Assembly (NCBI GenBank): GCA_030592465.1
Contig: JAUVJB010000023.1
Location: 1-19,858, forward strand
Length of the DNA stretch: 19,858 nucleotides
Direction of reading: 5' to 3'
DNA from: Bacteroidota bacterium
Lineage (GTDB): Bacteria > Bacteroidota > Bacteroidia > Bacteroidales > B39-G9
In this document: positions 1-5,727 of the stretch, in pieces
Numbering within the stretch: the first letter of the stretch is position 1
Layout of the letters: every line of letters starts with the position of its first letter
Translations under genes and position numbers: made by a program
The notes under the pieces: model-generated
What the model was told of the DNA's origin: nothing
The model's input: only the letters and a program-made list of their open reading frames with translations
Database searches by the model: none

Positions 1-1
1 A

Positions 2-40
2 ACTAACGCTTTTGAAGGCGCAGTAATTATTGACAGATAA
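2..40 (+). CDS. Possible C-terminal end of a gene cut by the window edge
   Basis: Reading from base 2 gives a short open stretch, TNAFEGAVIIDR, closed by two consecutive TAA stops at 38-43. It lies just ahead of the attC-like repeat at 48-182, the same arrangement as the three complete cassette genes downstream, so it could be the end of a preceding cassette gene. Twelve residues are too few to identify a family, and the call rests mainly on context. Confidence 0.25.
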   Translation, partial: TNAFEGAVIIDR

Positions 41-47
41 TAAAACA

Positions 48-182
48 ACGAAACGCTAACAAAGGCTATATTTAATGCGGGTTTCAGAGGTAAATTAAAA
101 GTGATGAATATTAATAAACAACATAGCAATTTGATGGCAGGTGCTTTGAAAAGCCCAACGCCTCATACACTAAGCGTTACCG
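48..182 (+). repeat. attC-like imperfect palindrome, copy 0 (divergent)
   Basis: The left part (AACGCT at 52-57, then GCGGGTTTC) is partly complementary to the right part (AAGCCCAACG...TAAGCGTT, ending GTTACCG at 176-182). The inner right arm, GGTGCTTTGAAAAGCCCA, resembles the GGTGTTTTAAAATGCCCA of copy 1. Length and position, just after a stop codon and just before a cassette gene, also match copies 1-3. Pairing is weaker than in those copies, so this is either a divergent attC or a decayed one. Confidence 0.42.
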
Positions 183-230
183 CCAATATGGTACCGAGTG
201 AGAATTAATATCCAATAATTTTAAAATAAG

Positions 231-273
231 TTCGTAAAATATCAGAACAAATTATTATCTTTGTCGTAAAATA
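231..273 (+). promoter_or_regulatory. Promoter with 10-bp direct repeats ahead of higBA
   Basis: TATCTTTG at 256-263 matches the Bacteroidota -7 element TAnnTTTG. An imperfect -33 (TTCG, 231-234) lies 21 bp upstream. TCGTAAAATA occurs exactly at 232-241 and again at 264-273, bracketing the -7 element, a good position for an autoregulatory antitoxin such as the HigA product of this operon. The promoter match is seen; the operator role is inferred. Confidence 0.5.
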
Positions 274-287
274 AAATACTACTTGAT

Positions 288-635
288 TTGAATATTATAA
301 ATAAACATATATTGGCTCGACTTATTCGTAAGAATATAGGGAATGTAAAAATGATTAAATCAGTAAAACAGTTGATTCAAGATATTGAGGAGAAAATTTG
401 GAGCAATCCTAAAGAGCTTATAGAAACCAGACCAGATGCTGATTGTGTTTATGGCGGAGAATTTTATTTCTTCAATATCAATATACATCGTACTTTGATT
501 TTGATTGAATTTGAAAAAAATGGAGATGCAACTATAGTTTGGGCTGGAAACCACGATGAATATGAATTGATTTTTAAAAACAATAAGAATGTAATTAGAA
601 AGTGGTTGAGAGATAATAACTGGATAAAAAAGTAG
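288..635 (+). CDS. higB: HigB-family mRNA interferase toxin
   Basis: Predicted toxin of a type II toxin-antitoxin pair. HigB proteins of this class (RelE-like fold) cleave mRNA, usually in association with translating ribosomes, when the antitoxin is lost. The 115-residue product has the family layout: an N-terminal NIINK stretch, a middle helix ending KIWSNPKELIETRPDAD, an FNINIHRTLILIEF strand pair containing R68, and a C-terminal IVWAGNHDEYE that corresponds to the family's GTHxEYD ending (H89, E91, Y92). The start is TTG at 288. An ATG at 351 would remove the conserved N-terminal strand and helix, so TTG is preferred. The antitoxin gene begins 5 bp after the stop. The gene is the first of a likely integron cassette. 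Family call is by pattern recognition only. Confidence 0.8.
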   Translation: MNIINKHILARLIRKNIGNVKMIKSVKQLIQDIEEKIWSNPKELIETRPDADCVYGGEFYFFNINIHRTLILIEFEKNGDATIVWAGNHDEYELIFKNNKNVIRKWLRDNNWIKK

Positions 636-640
636 TAACT

Positions 641-1192
641 ATGAAAGATATAATAAACATAAAGGAAGTACGAAACATTGAAAAACTTGAAAATGAATAT
701 GATTTGCAAAAAGCATCTTTGCTTGAACGAAAACTACGCCTTTTAATTGACGAAAATCCTGATTTAAAACCACTTAGACAAAAGTTAAGAGGTTTAATAA
801 GAGATTACGAATCAAAAGTATGGTCTGATTTTGAAAATATATCAGAATCACAAATTAAAGAATTGGACACAGCTAAAGTTATAGTAAATCTTGAACAGCA
901 ATTTATTTTGAAACGTAAAGAAGTAATCCGTAAGAAACTGAAAGGGTTTGATATGACTCAAAAAGACTTAGGAATGTTGTTAGGACATCCAAAATCATAC
1001 ATGAGTGAATTGATAAATGGTGTATCTCAGTTTACAATGAAAGATTTGATTATTATTCATCGGCTTTTTGGAATTAGTCTTAAAATTTTGATACCAACTT
1101 ATTTGCAATCGGAAACGAGGAATAAAGTTCGAGAATCAATTATAAAATTAAATAAGCCAAAACTTAGATTGAGAAAAACTGAATTAGTATAA
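641..1192 (+). CDS. higA: HigA-type antitoxin with XRE-like helix-turn-helix
   Basis: Antitoxin partner of the HigB-like toxin directly upstream; such proteins bind the toxin and repress the shared promoter. At 183 residues it is longer than minimal HigA. Residues 1-95 are charged and helical, a likely toxin-binding and dimer region. Residues 104-150 carry an XRE/Cro-type helix-turn-helix (MTQKDLGMLLG, then SYMSELINGVSQFTMKDL, then LFGIS). A basic tail (KLNKPKLRLRK) closes the protein. The two genes form an operon with a 5-bp gap, and the direct repeats at 232-273 are candidate binding sites. The TAA stop lies 8 bp before the attC-like site at 1201, as in a typical integron cassette. Confidence 0.82.
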   Translation: MKDIINIKEVRNIEKLENEYDLQKASLLERKLRLLIDENPDLKPLRQKLRGLIRDYESKVWSDFENISESQIKELDTAKVIVNLEQQFILKRKEVIRKKLKGFDMTQKDLGMLLGHPKSYMSELINGVSQFTMKDLIIIHRLFGISLKILIPTYLQSETRNKVRESIIKLNKPKLRLRKTELV

Positions 1193-1200
1193 AAAAAAGT

Positions 1201-1332
1201 GCATAACACGCAATATAAAAAATTGGGCAGAAAGTGGTGAATATGAGCGAATTAACATTAAATAAATGGTGTGCTAAATTGAAAGATTGGTGTTTTAAAA
1301 TGCCCAAAATTTCATATTGCCACCGTTGTAGC
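1201..1332 (+). repeat. attC-like recombination site, copy 1 (end of higBA cassette)
   Basis: Outer boxes are GCATAAC (1201-1207) and GTTGTAG (1325-1331). The inner arms GCAATATAAAAAATTGGGCA (1210-1229) and TGCCCAAAATTTCATATTGC (1301-1320) pair at 17 of 20 positions. The box-to-arm spacers are unequal, 2 nt on the left and 4 on the right, as in the unpaired central spacer of folded attC sites. The central loop resembles copies 2 and 3 closely. It starts 8 bp after the higA stop. The alternative is an unrelated dispersed hairpin repeat, but the cross-cassette complementarity of its right box to 2469-2476 argues for attC. Confidence 0.72.
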
Positions 1333-1399
1333 TCATTTAAAAGAAAATACAGCTCATTAATCTTTGTTGTTTGAGCTAAAAGTATTAACTTTGTGAGCT
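1330..1399 (+). promoter_or_regulatory. Fic-cassette promoter with four phased AGCTCA half-sites
   Basis: TTTG (1363-1366), 19 bp, then TAACTTTG (1386-1393) is a full match to the Bacteroidota housekeeping promoter. Overlaid on it are two direct AGCTCA copies (1330, 1351) followed by two inverted TGAGCT copies (1372, 1394), spaced 21, 21 and 22 bp, about two helical turns each. The last copy overlaps the expected transcription start region. A winged-helix regulator could bind here; the Fic protein itself carries such a domain at its N-terminus. Confidence 0.6.
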
Positions 1400-1411
1400 T
1401 AAAAGAAAAAA

Positions 1412-2452
1412 ATGCTTAAAAATAGAGAATTTGAAATAATTGATTTCATAAAAAATACAGGGGAATGTTCTTCAAAAGAAGTATTTGATGGTATTTCATC
1501 ACTAGTCAGCTACGCCACATTAAAGCGGATTCTGACAAAATTAATTTCAGAAAACTATATAGAAACAAAAGGAAAGGGTAAGGGCACAAAATATCGGATT
1601 TCTTCTATATATGAATTAATTCAGCCAATAGATATTCATAGATATTACGAAAAAGAGATTGATGAGCGGGAAATAAAAGAACGTTTTAATTTTCAGGTTA
1701 TTACAGAAGTACTGAATAATCATAGTGTGTTCACAAAAAATGAATTGATAAAGCTCATGGAGCTTCAAAAGAATTATACTACAAACGTTGCTCAACTCTC
1801 AGATAATGAGTACAAAAAAGAACTTGAAAGATTAGCAATTGATTTAAGTTGGAAATCTTCTCAAATAGAGGGGAATACATATTCTCTTTTGGAAACTGAA
1901 AGATTACTAAAGGAAAAAGAAACTTCATCAGGAAAGACAAAAGAAGAAGCAATTATGCTTTTGAATCATAAGGAGGCTCTTGATTTCATTATTGAAAACC
2001 CTGATTATTTGTATCCGCTTTCAGTTTCAAAGATTGAAGACATTCACAGCATCTTGATAAAGGAACTTGCAGTTGAAAGGAACTTGAGGAAAAGACGTGT
2101 TGGTATATCAGGAACAAATTACCGACCTCTTGATAATGAATTTCAAATTTCAGAAGCATTAAGAGATACTTGTGAACTGATTAATAAGAAAGAGTGTGTG
2201 TTTGAAAAGGCGTTGTTATCTTTGGTTCTTATTTCATATATCCAACCTTTTATGGATGGAAACAAAAGAGCAGCAAGGATTGTTAGCAATGCAATATTAA
2301 TGCATGATAATTATTGCCCTATATCATTCAGAACTGTTGATTCTATTGATTATAAGAAAGCTATGTTGTTATTTTACGAACAGAATAATATTTCAAATTT
2401 TAAGGAGATTTTTATTAATCAATTTGAATTTGCTGTAAATACATATTTTTAG
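1412..2452 (+). CDS. Fic-domain protein with N-terminal winged helix; active-site His replaced by Gln
   Basis: Fic proteins usually transfer AMP or another nucleotide group onto target proteins. Residues 1-65 look like a winged-helix DNA-binding domain, with a basic wing ETKGKGKGTKYRIS. Residues about 130-345 form a Fic domain. S149-xxx-E153-G154 (SSQIEGN) matches the inhibitory helix motif [S/T]xxxE[G/N]; its position N-terminal to the Fic core is that of class II Fic proteins. The active-site motif reads QPFMDGNKRAAR at 278-289. The canonical first residue is His; here codon CAA gives Gln278, while the anion-loop and nucleotide-binding residues remain. I recall a YIQPF variant among Bacteroidota Fic proteins, so this may be a lineage feature rather than a random mutation. 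The start at ATG 1412 lies 18 nt after the -7 element. It is the only gene of its cassette and is probably autoregulated. Confidence 0.85.
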   Translation: MLKNREFEIIDFIKNTGECSSKEVFDGISSLVSYATLKRILTKLISENYIETKGKGKGTKYRISSIYELIQPIDIHRYYEKEIDEREIKERFNFQVITEVLNNHSVFTKNELIKLMELQKNYTTNVAQLSDNEYKKELERLAIDLSWKSSQIEGNTYSLLETERLLKEKETSSGKTKEEAIMLLNHKEALDFIIENPDYLYPLSVSKIEDIHSILIKELAVERNLRKRRVGISGTNYRPLDNEFQISEALRDTCELINKKECVFEKALLSLVLISYIQPFMDGNKRAARIVSNAILMHDNYCPISFRTVDSIDYKKAMLLFYEQNNISNFKEIFINQFEFAVNTYF

Positions 2453-2468
2453 AAACAAGGAAAAACGA

Positions 2469-2600
2469 GCTACAACATGCAATATAAAAAAATGGGCGGA
2501 AAGTGGTGAATATGAACGAATTAACATTAAATATACGGTGTGATAAATTGAAATAAAGGTGTTTGAAAATGCCCAACATTTCATATTTTTATCGTTATGC
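2469..2600 (+). repeat. attC-like recombination site, copy 2 (end of first Fic cassette)
   Basis: Outer boxes are CTACAAC (2470-2476) and GTTATGC (2594-2600). Arms are GCAATATAAAAAAATGGGC starting at 2479 and GCCCAACATTTCATATT at 2571-2587. The site starts 17 bp after the Fic stop codon. A central block of about 50 bp is identical to copy 3 (11339-11469), and copy 1 is close. Sedentary chromosomal integrons typically show such homogeneous sites; cassettes collected from mixed sources do not. Confidence 0.72.
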
Positions 2601-2614
2601 ACAATTAGGTACGA

Positions 2615-2656
2615 TAAAGGGACATAGTTTACAAAGTTAAAGGGACATAGTTTACA
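2615..2656 (+). repeat. Tandem 19-bp repeat at the left end of an IS481-type element
   Basis: TAAAGGGACATAGTTTACA occurs exactly at 2615-2633 and 2638-2656, with a 23-bp period, 40 bp ahead of the transposase gene. It is probably part of the left terminal region of the insertion sequence. I find no inverted copy between 3540 and 4100, so the right end appears to be missing. Confidence 0.5.
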
Positions 2657-2695
2657 CTTTTTTAGGTTGTAATTTGCAATAAAAAACAAATTATT

Positions 2696-3871
2696 ATGCC
2701 TTGGAAAGAAACAACAACTATGGAACAAAAAGTAGAATTTATCTGCGAATGGTTATCGGGAAATTATACGATAACAGAATTATGTAACGAATTTAGAATC
2801 TCCAGGCCTACGGCTTATAGATTGATAAATCGTTATGAAAAAATGGGAATAGAAGGTCTTTTGGAGCAATCCACTAGGCCTAGTAATCATCCCAATAAAA
2901 CAAAAAAAGAGATTATAGATAAAATAATCTCTTTAAAGGATAAACACAAAAAATGGGGAGCCAAAAAATTAAGAATATTGTTGTTTAACGACTTTATTTC
3001 AGAGGATATACCATCAGTGGTTACTGTTCACAATATTCTTTCAAAAAATGGTTTAGTGTGTCCGCAAAGACGTTTAAGACGGGTAAAGCCTCTCTACCCT
3101 ATTTTCGACCCAAAAGAATGCAACGAAGTATGGAGTGCAGACTACAAAGGAAAGTTCAGAATGGGCAATAAAAAATACTGTCATCCATTAACTATTGCTG
3201 ATTCAAAAAGTAGATTTGTATTTACTGCTAAAGCACATTCCAGAGAAGACTTTAAATCTGCAAAAGCTGAGTTTACAAGGGTTTTCAGAAAATACGGACT
3301 ACCTAAACAAATACATACTGATAATGGATCTCCATTTGGTTCTGTGCCCTCAATTCAACGTTTTACAAGATTGTCATATTGGTTTATTGACTTAGGAATT
3401 ATGCCAGTATATTCAGATCCCGCTCATCCGGAACAAAACGGAAGACATGAACGAATGCACCGCGATTTAAAAGCAGAATGTGCTTCACCGCCAGCATATG
3501 ATTTAAGATCTCAACAACGAAAATTAAATAAACATTTTGCCGTAAATGAAATAATACAATATTTTTTGAAAGACATCGATTTTGAAACTATTAATCCAGA
3601 CACATCAATACCTGCATTAGGGAATTTAAGATATTTTAGAGATTTTGCTAAACTTTCTTCATTTATTCATTGTGGTCCAATTGCTGTTGATGTTTGGAAA
3701 GAATCTAAAAAGAATAATAAAACGAATGAAACAATTTTAAATACGGATGAATATGCATTTGTGATATCTAAGTCTATTAAGGATTTAGTATTGATAGCTT
3801 TAAATAAAATTACGAAAGATAAAAAGTTTTTAGAAATTTCTGAGAAAATTAATAAAATAGTGCTTAAATAA
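2696..3871 (+). pseudogene. IS481-type transposase fused to an unrelated C-terminal tail
   Basis: Residues 1-60 form the helix-turn-helix typical of IS481 transposases (TITELCNEFRISRPTAYRLI). Residues about 140-280 are the integrase-like catalytic core with the acidic triad D149 (WSADYKG), D209 (HTDNGSPFG) and E252 (NGRHERMHRDLK). After RSQQRKLNKHF, near residue 281 (about base 3539), the family's expected continuation with NxxRPHxAL and the C-terminal beta domain is absent. In its place are about 110 residues with a different character, including PALGNLRYFRDFAKLSSFIH and a helical lysine-rich end. The reading frame stays open to the TAA, 4 bp before an attC-like site. The best explanation is that the IS entered a cassette gene, lost its right end, and now reads into the tail of that gene. 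Transposition is unlikely to work. The tail is not identified; a HEPN-like helical protein is only a guess. Confidence 0.72.
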
Positions 3872-3875
3872 CTAC

Positions 3876-3979
3876 TGCCAACAGCGGGGTTTTAGTGGTT
3901 ATTTTAACTTTTTTGCTATCTTTAAACTTCATTAACGGCGGATAATGAAACGCGACGAAATCCCCGCCATTTGTTACCC
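3876..3979 (+). repeat. attC-like site of a second type, copy 4
   Basis: Boxes are TGCCAAC (3876-3882) and GTTACCC (3973-3979). Arms GCGGGGTTT (3884-3892) and AAATCCCCGC (3958-3967) pair with one bulge. It starts 4 bp after the stop of the transposase fusion, the same placement as the other attC-like sites, but its loop and arms differ in sequence from copies 1-3. It marks the right edge of the accessory segment; core genes begin beyond it. It could instead be another common Bacteroidota hairpin repeat. Confidence 0.45.
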
Positions 3980-4030
3980 GCAACACACTCCTCCAACCCT
4001 ACCCTCTGCCCTCGCCTCTTTATTTTGGAA

Positions 4031-4072
4031 ATAAAAAAAAGATTTCCCAAATCACAAAGATTTGGAAAATCT
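4031..4072 (-). terminator. Rho-independent terminator of the pepD gene
   Basis: AGATTTCCCAAATC (4040-4053) pairs with GATTTGGAAAATCT (4059-4072) at 13 of 14 positions around a 5-nt loop. Read on the minus strand the stem is followed by eight T. It lies about 30 bp past the stop of the minus-strand gene at 4105-5568. Confidence 0.75.
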
Positions 4073-4104
4073 AATTACATTGTTTTGATTAAAAATAAAT
4101 AAAT

Positions 4105-5568
4105 TTATTTCCCCGGAACATTTTTCAAAATATCGAGCAATAAATCCCAAAATTTCTGAACTGTTTCAATATCAATTTTTTCGTCAGGTGAGTGAACTGA
4201 TTTAAGTGTCGGACCAAAAGAAATCATATCCATGTTTGGATATTTCTCTAAAAACAAACCACACTCAAGTCCTGCATGAATAGCACGAACAACAGGTTTA
4301 ACATTAAATAATTTTTGATATGAGTTTTCAGAAACTCTTAATATCTCTGAATTGGAATTTGGTTTCCATCCCGGATAACCATCAGAGTGTTCAACTTTTG
4401 CATCAGATAGAAGAAACACACTCTCAACCATTGCTGCAACATCATGTATTGATGAATCAATTGAACTTCGCTGACTTGTAGTAACAAGTATTTTTCTACC
4501 TTCAATAAATTTAACCGAAGCTAAATTAGTTGATGTCTCAACCAAACCCGACATTTCTTGACTCATAGCTATAACACCGTGAGGGCAAGCGTACAAAGCA
4601 TTTAATAAATTACGTTGAATTTTTTTATTAATAACACTTTTAGGTAAGTATGTCTCTTCAATGCCAAGTTCTAAATTAGGCTCTGTAAAAGATAACTCAT
4701 TTTTAACATCGCTTGAATATTGTTTAAAATAATCGTTAAACTCATCAACATACTTATTAGGAACAGCAACTAATGCATTAGCCTCACGAGGTATTGCGTT
4801 TCGTAAATTGCCACCGTCAAAATTAGATAAACGCAATTTAAAATCATTAGCAGCATTCCATAAAAAGCGAGTAAGTATTTTATTTGAGTTGCCTAATCCT
4901 TTATTAATCTCATCACCCGAGTGCCCGCCTTTTAAACCTTTAACAATAACTTTAAAAGCAGTTGATTTTGATGAAACAGAACGATTTTTGTAAGAAAAAG
5001 TTGCAACAGTATCCATGCCACCTGCACAACCAATAAACAATTCGCCCTCGTCTTCAGAATCAAGATTTAATAAAATCTCACCATCTTCAATAAAACCTTT
5101 TTTTAAAGCAAAAGCACCTGTCAAACCTGTCTCTTCGTCAACAGTAAACAAACATTCAATAGGACCGTGTTCAATATCATCAGAGGCTAAAATAGCTAAC
5201 TCTGCTGCAACACCAATGCCATCATCAGCACCAAGAGTTGTTCCCTTAGCCTTAACCCATCCACCGTCAATGTATGGTTGTATTGGGTCATTATCAAAAT
5301 CATGCTCAACATCGCTGTTTTTTTCACAAACCATGTCAATATGACTTTGTAGAACTATGCCTTTTAAATCTTCCTTCCCTTTTGTGGCAGGTTTTTTAAT
5401 TATTACATTACCAACCTTATCTTCTTTAGTTTTAAGATTATGTTTTTTACCAAATTCCATAAGATATTCAGTAATTTTTTCTTCCTTTTTTGAAGGTCGT
5501 GGTATTTGACAGATTTCATCAAAATAACTCCATACCTTTTCAGGTTTCAATTCTTGTAAAGTTTTCAT
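4105..5568 (-). CDS. pepD: Aminoacyl-histidine dipeptidase (M20 family, PepD)
   Basis: Cytosolic zinc peptidase that splits dipeptides such as Xaa-His. At 487 residues it has the family's normal length. Visible metal and catalytic residues are H76 and D78 (LQSHIDMV), D115/D116 (TLGADDGIG), the glutamate pair E145/E146 (DEETGLTGA), D170 (LLNLDSEDEG) and H459 near the C-terminus (SVHSPDE). The region about 200-390 is the lid or dimerisation domain (GGHSGDEINKG). The gene stands alone on the minus strand, divergent from the dehydrogenase gene at 5728, with its own terminator downstream. A -7 element on the minus strand at 5592-5599 fits the start at 5568. Nothing unusual is seen in it; it is likely a core gene. 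Confidence 0.93.
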   Translation of the reverse strand: MKTLQELKPEKVWSYFDEICQIPRPSKKEEKITEYLMEFGKKHNLKTKEDKVGNVIIKKPATKGKEDLKGIVLQSHIDMVCEKNSDVEHDFDNDPIQPYIDGGWVKAKGTTLGADDGIGVAAELAILASDDIEHGPIECLFTVDEETGLTGAFALKKGFIEDGEILLNLDSEDEGELFIGCAGGMDTVATFSYKNRSVSSKSTAFKVIVKGLKGGHSGDEINKGLGNSNKILTRFLWNAANDFKLRLSNFDGGNLRNAIPREANALVAVPNKYVDEFNDYFKQYSSDVKNELSFTEPNLELGIEETYLPKSVINKKIQRNLLNALYACPHGVIAMSQEMSGLVETSTNLASVKFIEGRKILVTTSQRSSIDSSIHDVAAMVESVFLLSDAKVEHSDGYPGWKPNSNSEILRVSENSYQKLFNVKPVVRAIHAGLECGLFLEKYPNMDMISFGPTLKSVHSPDEKIDIETVQKFWDLLLDILKNVPGK

Positions 5569-5591
5569 TTTATACTGAGTTTTGATTATTA

Positions 5592-5599
5592 CAAAACTA
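5592..5599 (-). promoter_or_regulatory. -7 promoter element for pepD
   Basis: On the minus strand this reads TAGTTTTG, a full match to TAnnTTTG, 23 nt upstream of the pepD start. No convincing TTTG is found 19-21 nt further upstream, so the match is partial. Confidence 0.4.
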
Positions 5600-5622
5600 C
5601 AAAAAAGGTTTCATTAAATTTA

Positions 5623-5666
5623 ATTAAAACAGATTTTTTTTAACATATAAAAAAATCTGTTTTAAT
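5623..5666. repeat. Perfect 18-bp inverted repeat in a divergent promoter region
   Basis: ATTAAAACAGATTTTTTT (5623-5640) is the exact reverse complement of AAAAAAATCTGTTTTAAT (5649-5666), with an 8-nt spacer. It lies between the divergent pepD and dehydrogenase genes, where no transcript is expected to end. An operator shared by both genes or a palindromic repeat remnant are the main options. A terminator is less likely here because both genes read away from it. Confidence 0.6.
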
Positions 5667-5727
5667 AATTTTGATTTCAATTTTTTTAGTATTTTTACAT
5701 AATTAAATTTATTAATATTTAGAAATT

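Larger units (their letters stand above)
1326..2594 (+). mobile_element. Integron-type gene cassette carrying a Fic gene
   Basis: The boundaries follow from the expected G/TT cut in the boxes GTTGTAGC (1325-1332) and GTTATGC (2594-2600). The cassette's own left box plus flank at 2463-2476 is the reverse complement of 1325-1338 at 13 of 14 positions, with a 10-bp exact core (GTTGTAGCTC against GAGCTACAAC). This is the pairing expected when a cassette closes into a circle. It contains one promoter, one gene and one attC-like site, all in the same orientation. No integron integrase is visible in the window. Confidence 0.68.

Noticed and set aside
351..353. ATG at 351 as the start of the HigB-like toxin.
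   Set aside because: It removes the N-terminal strand and helix that match the family; TTG 288 keeps them and lies a suitable distance from the -7 element.
2393..2728. Minus-strand open frame over attC copy 2, similar to one at 11184-11396 (both contain MLIRSYSPLS).
   Set aside because: The likeness comes from the shared attC-like repeat they both read through. Codon use is poor and they overlap real genes on the other strand.
2615..3871. An intact, active IS481 element.
   Set aside because: No right terminal repeat is seen and the transposase C-terminal domain is replaced.
5623..5666. Rho-independent terminator.
   Set aside because: Stem is almost all A-T and both flanking genes read away from it.
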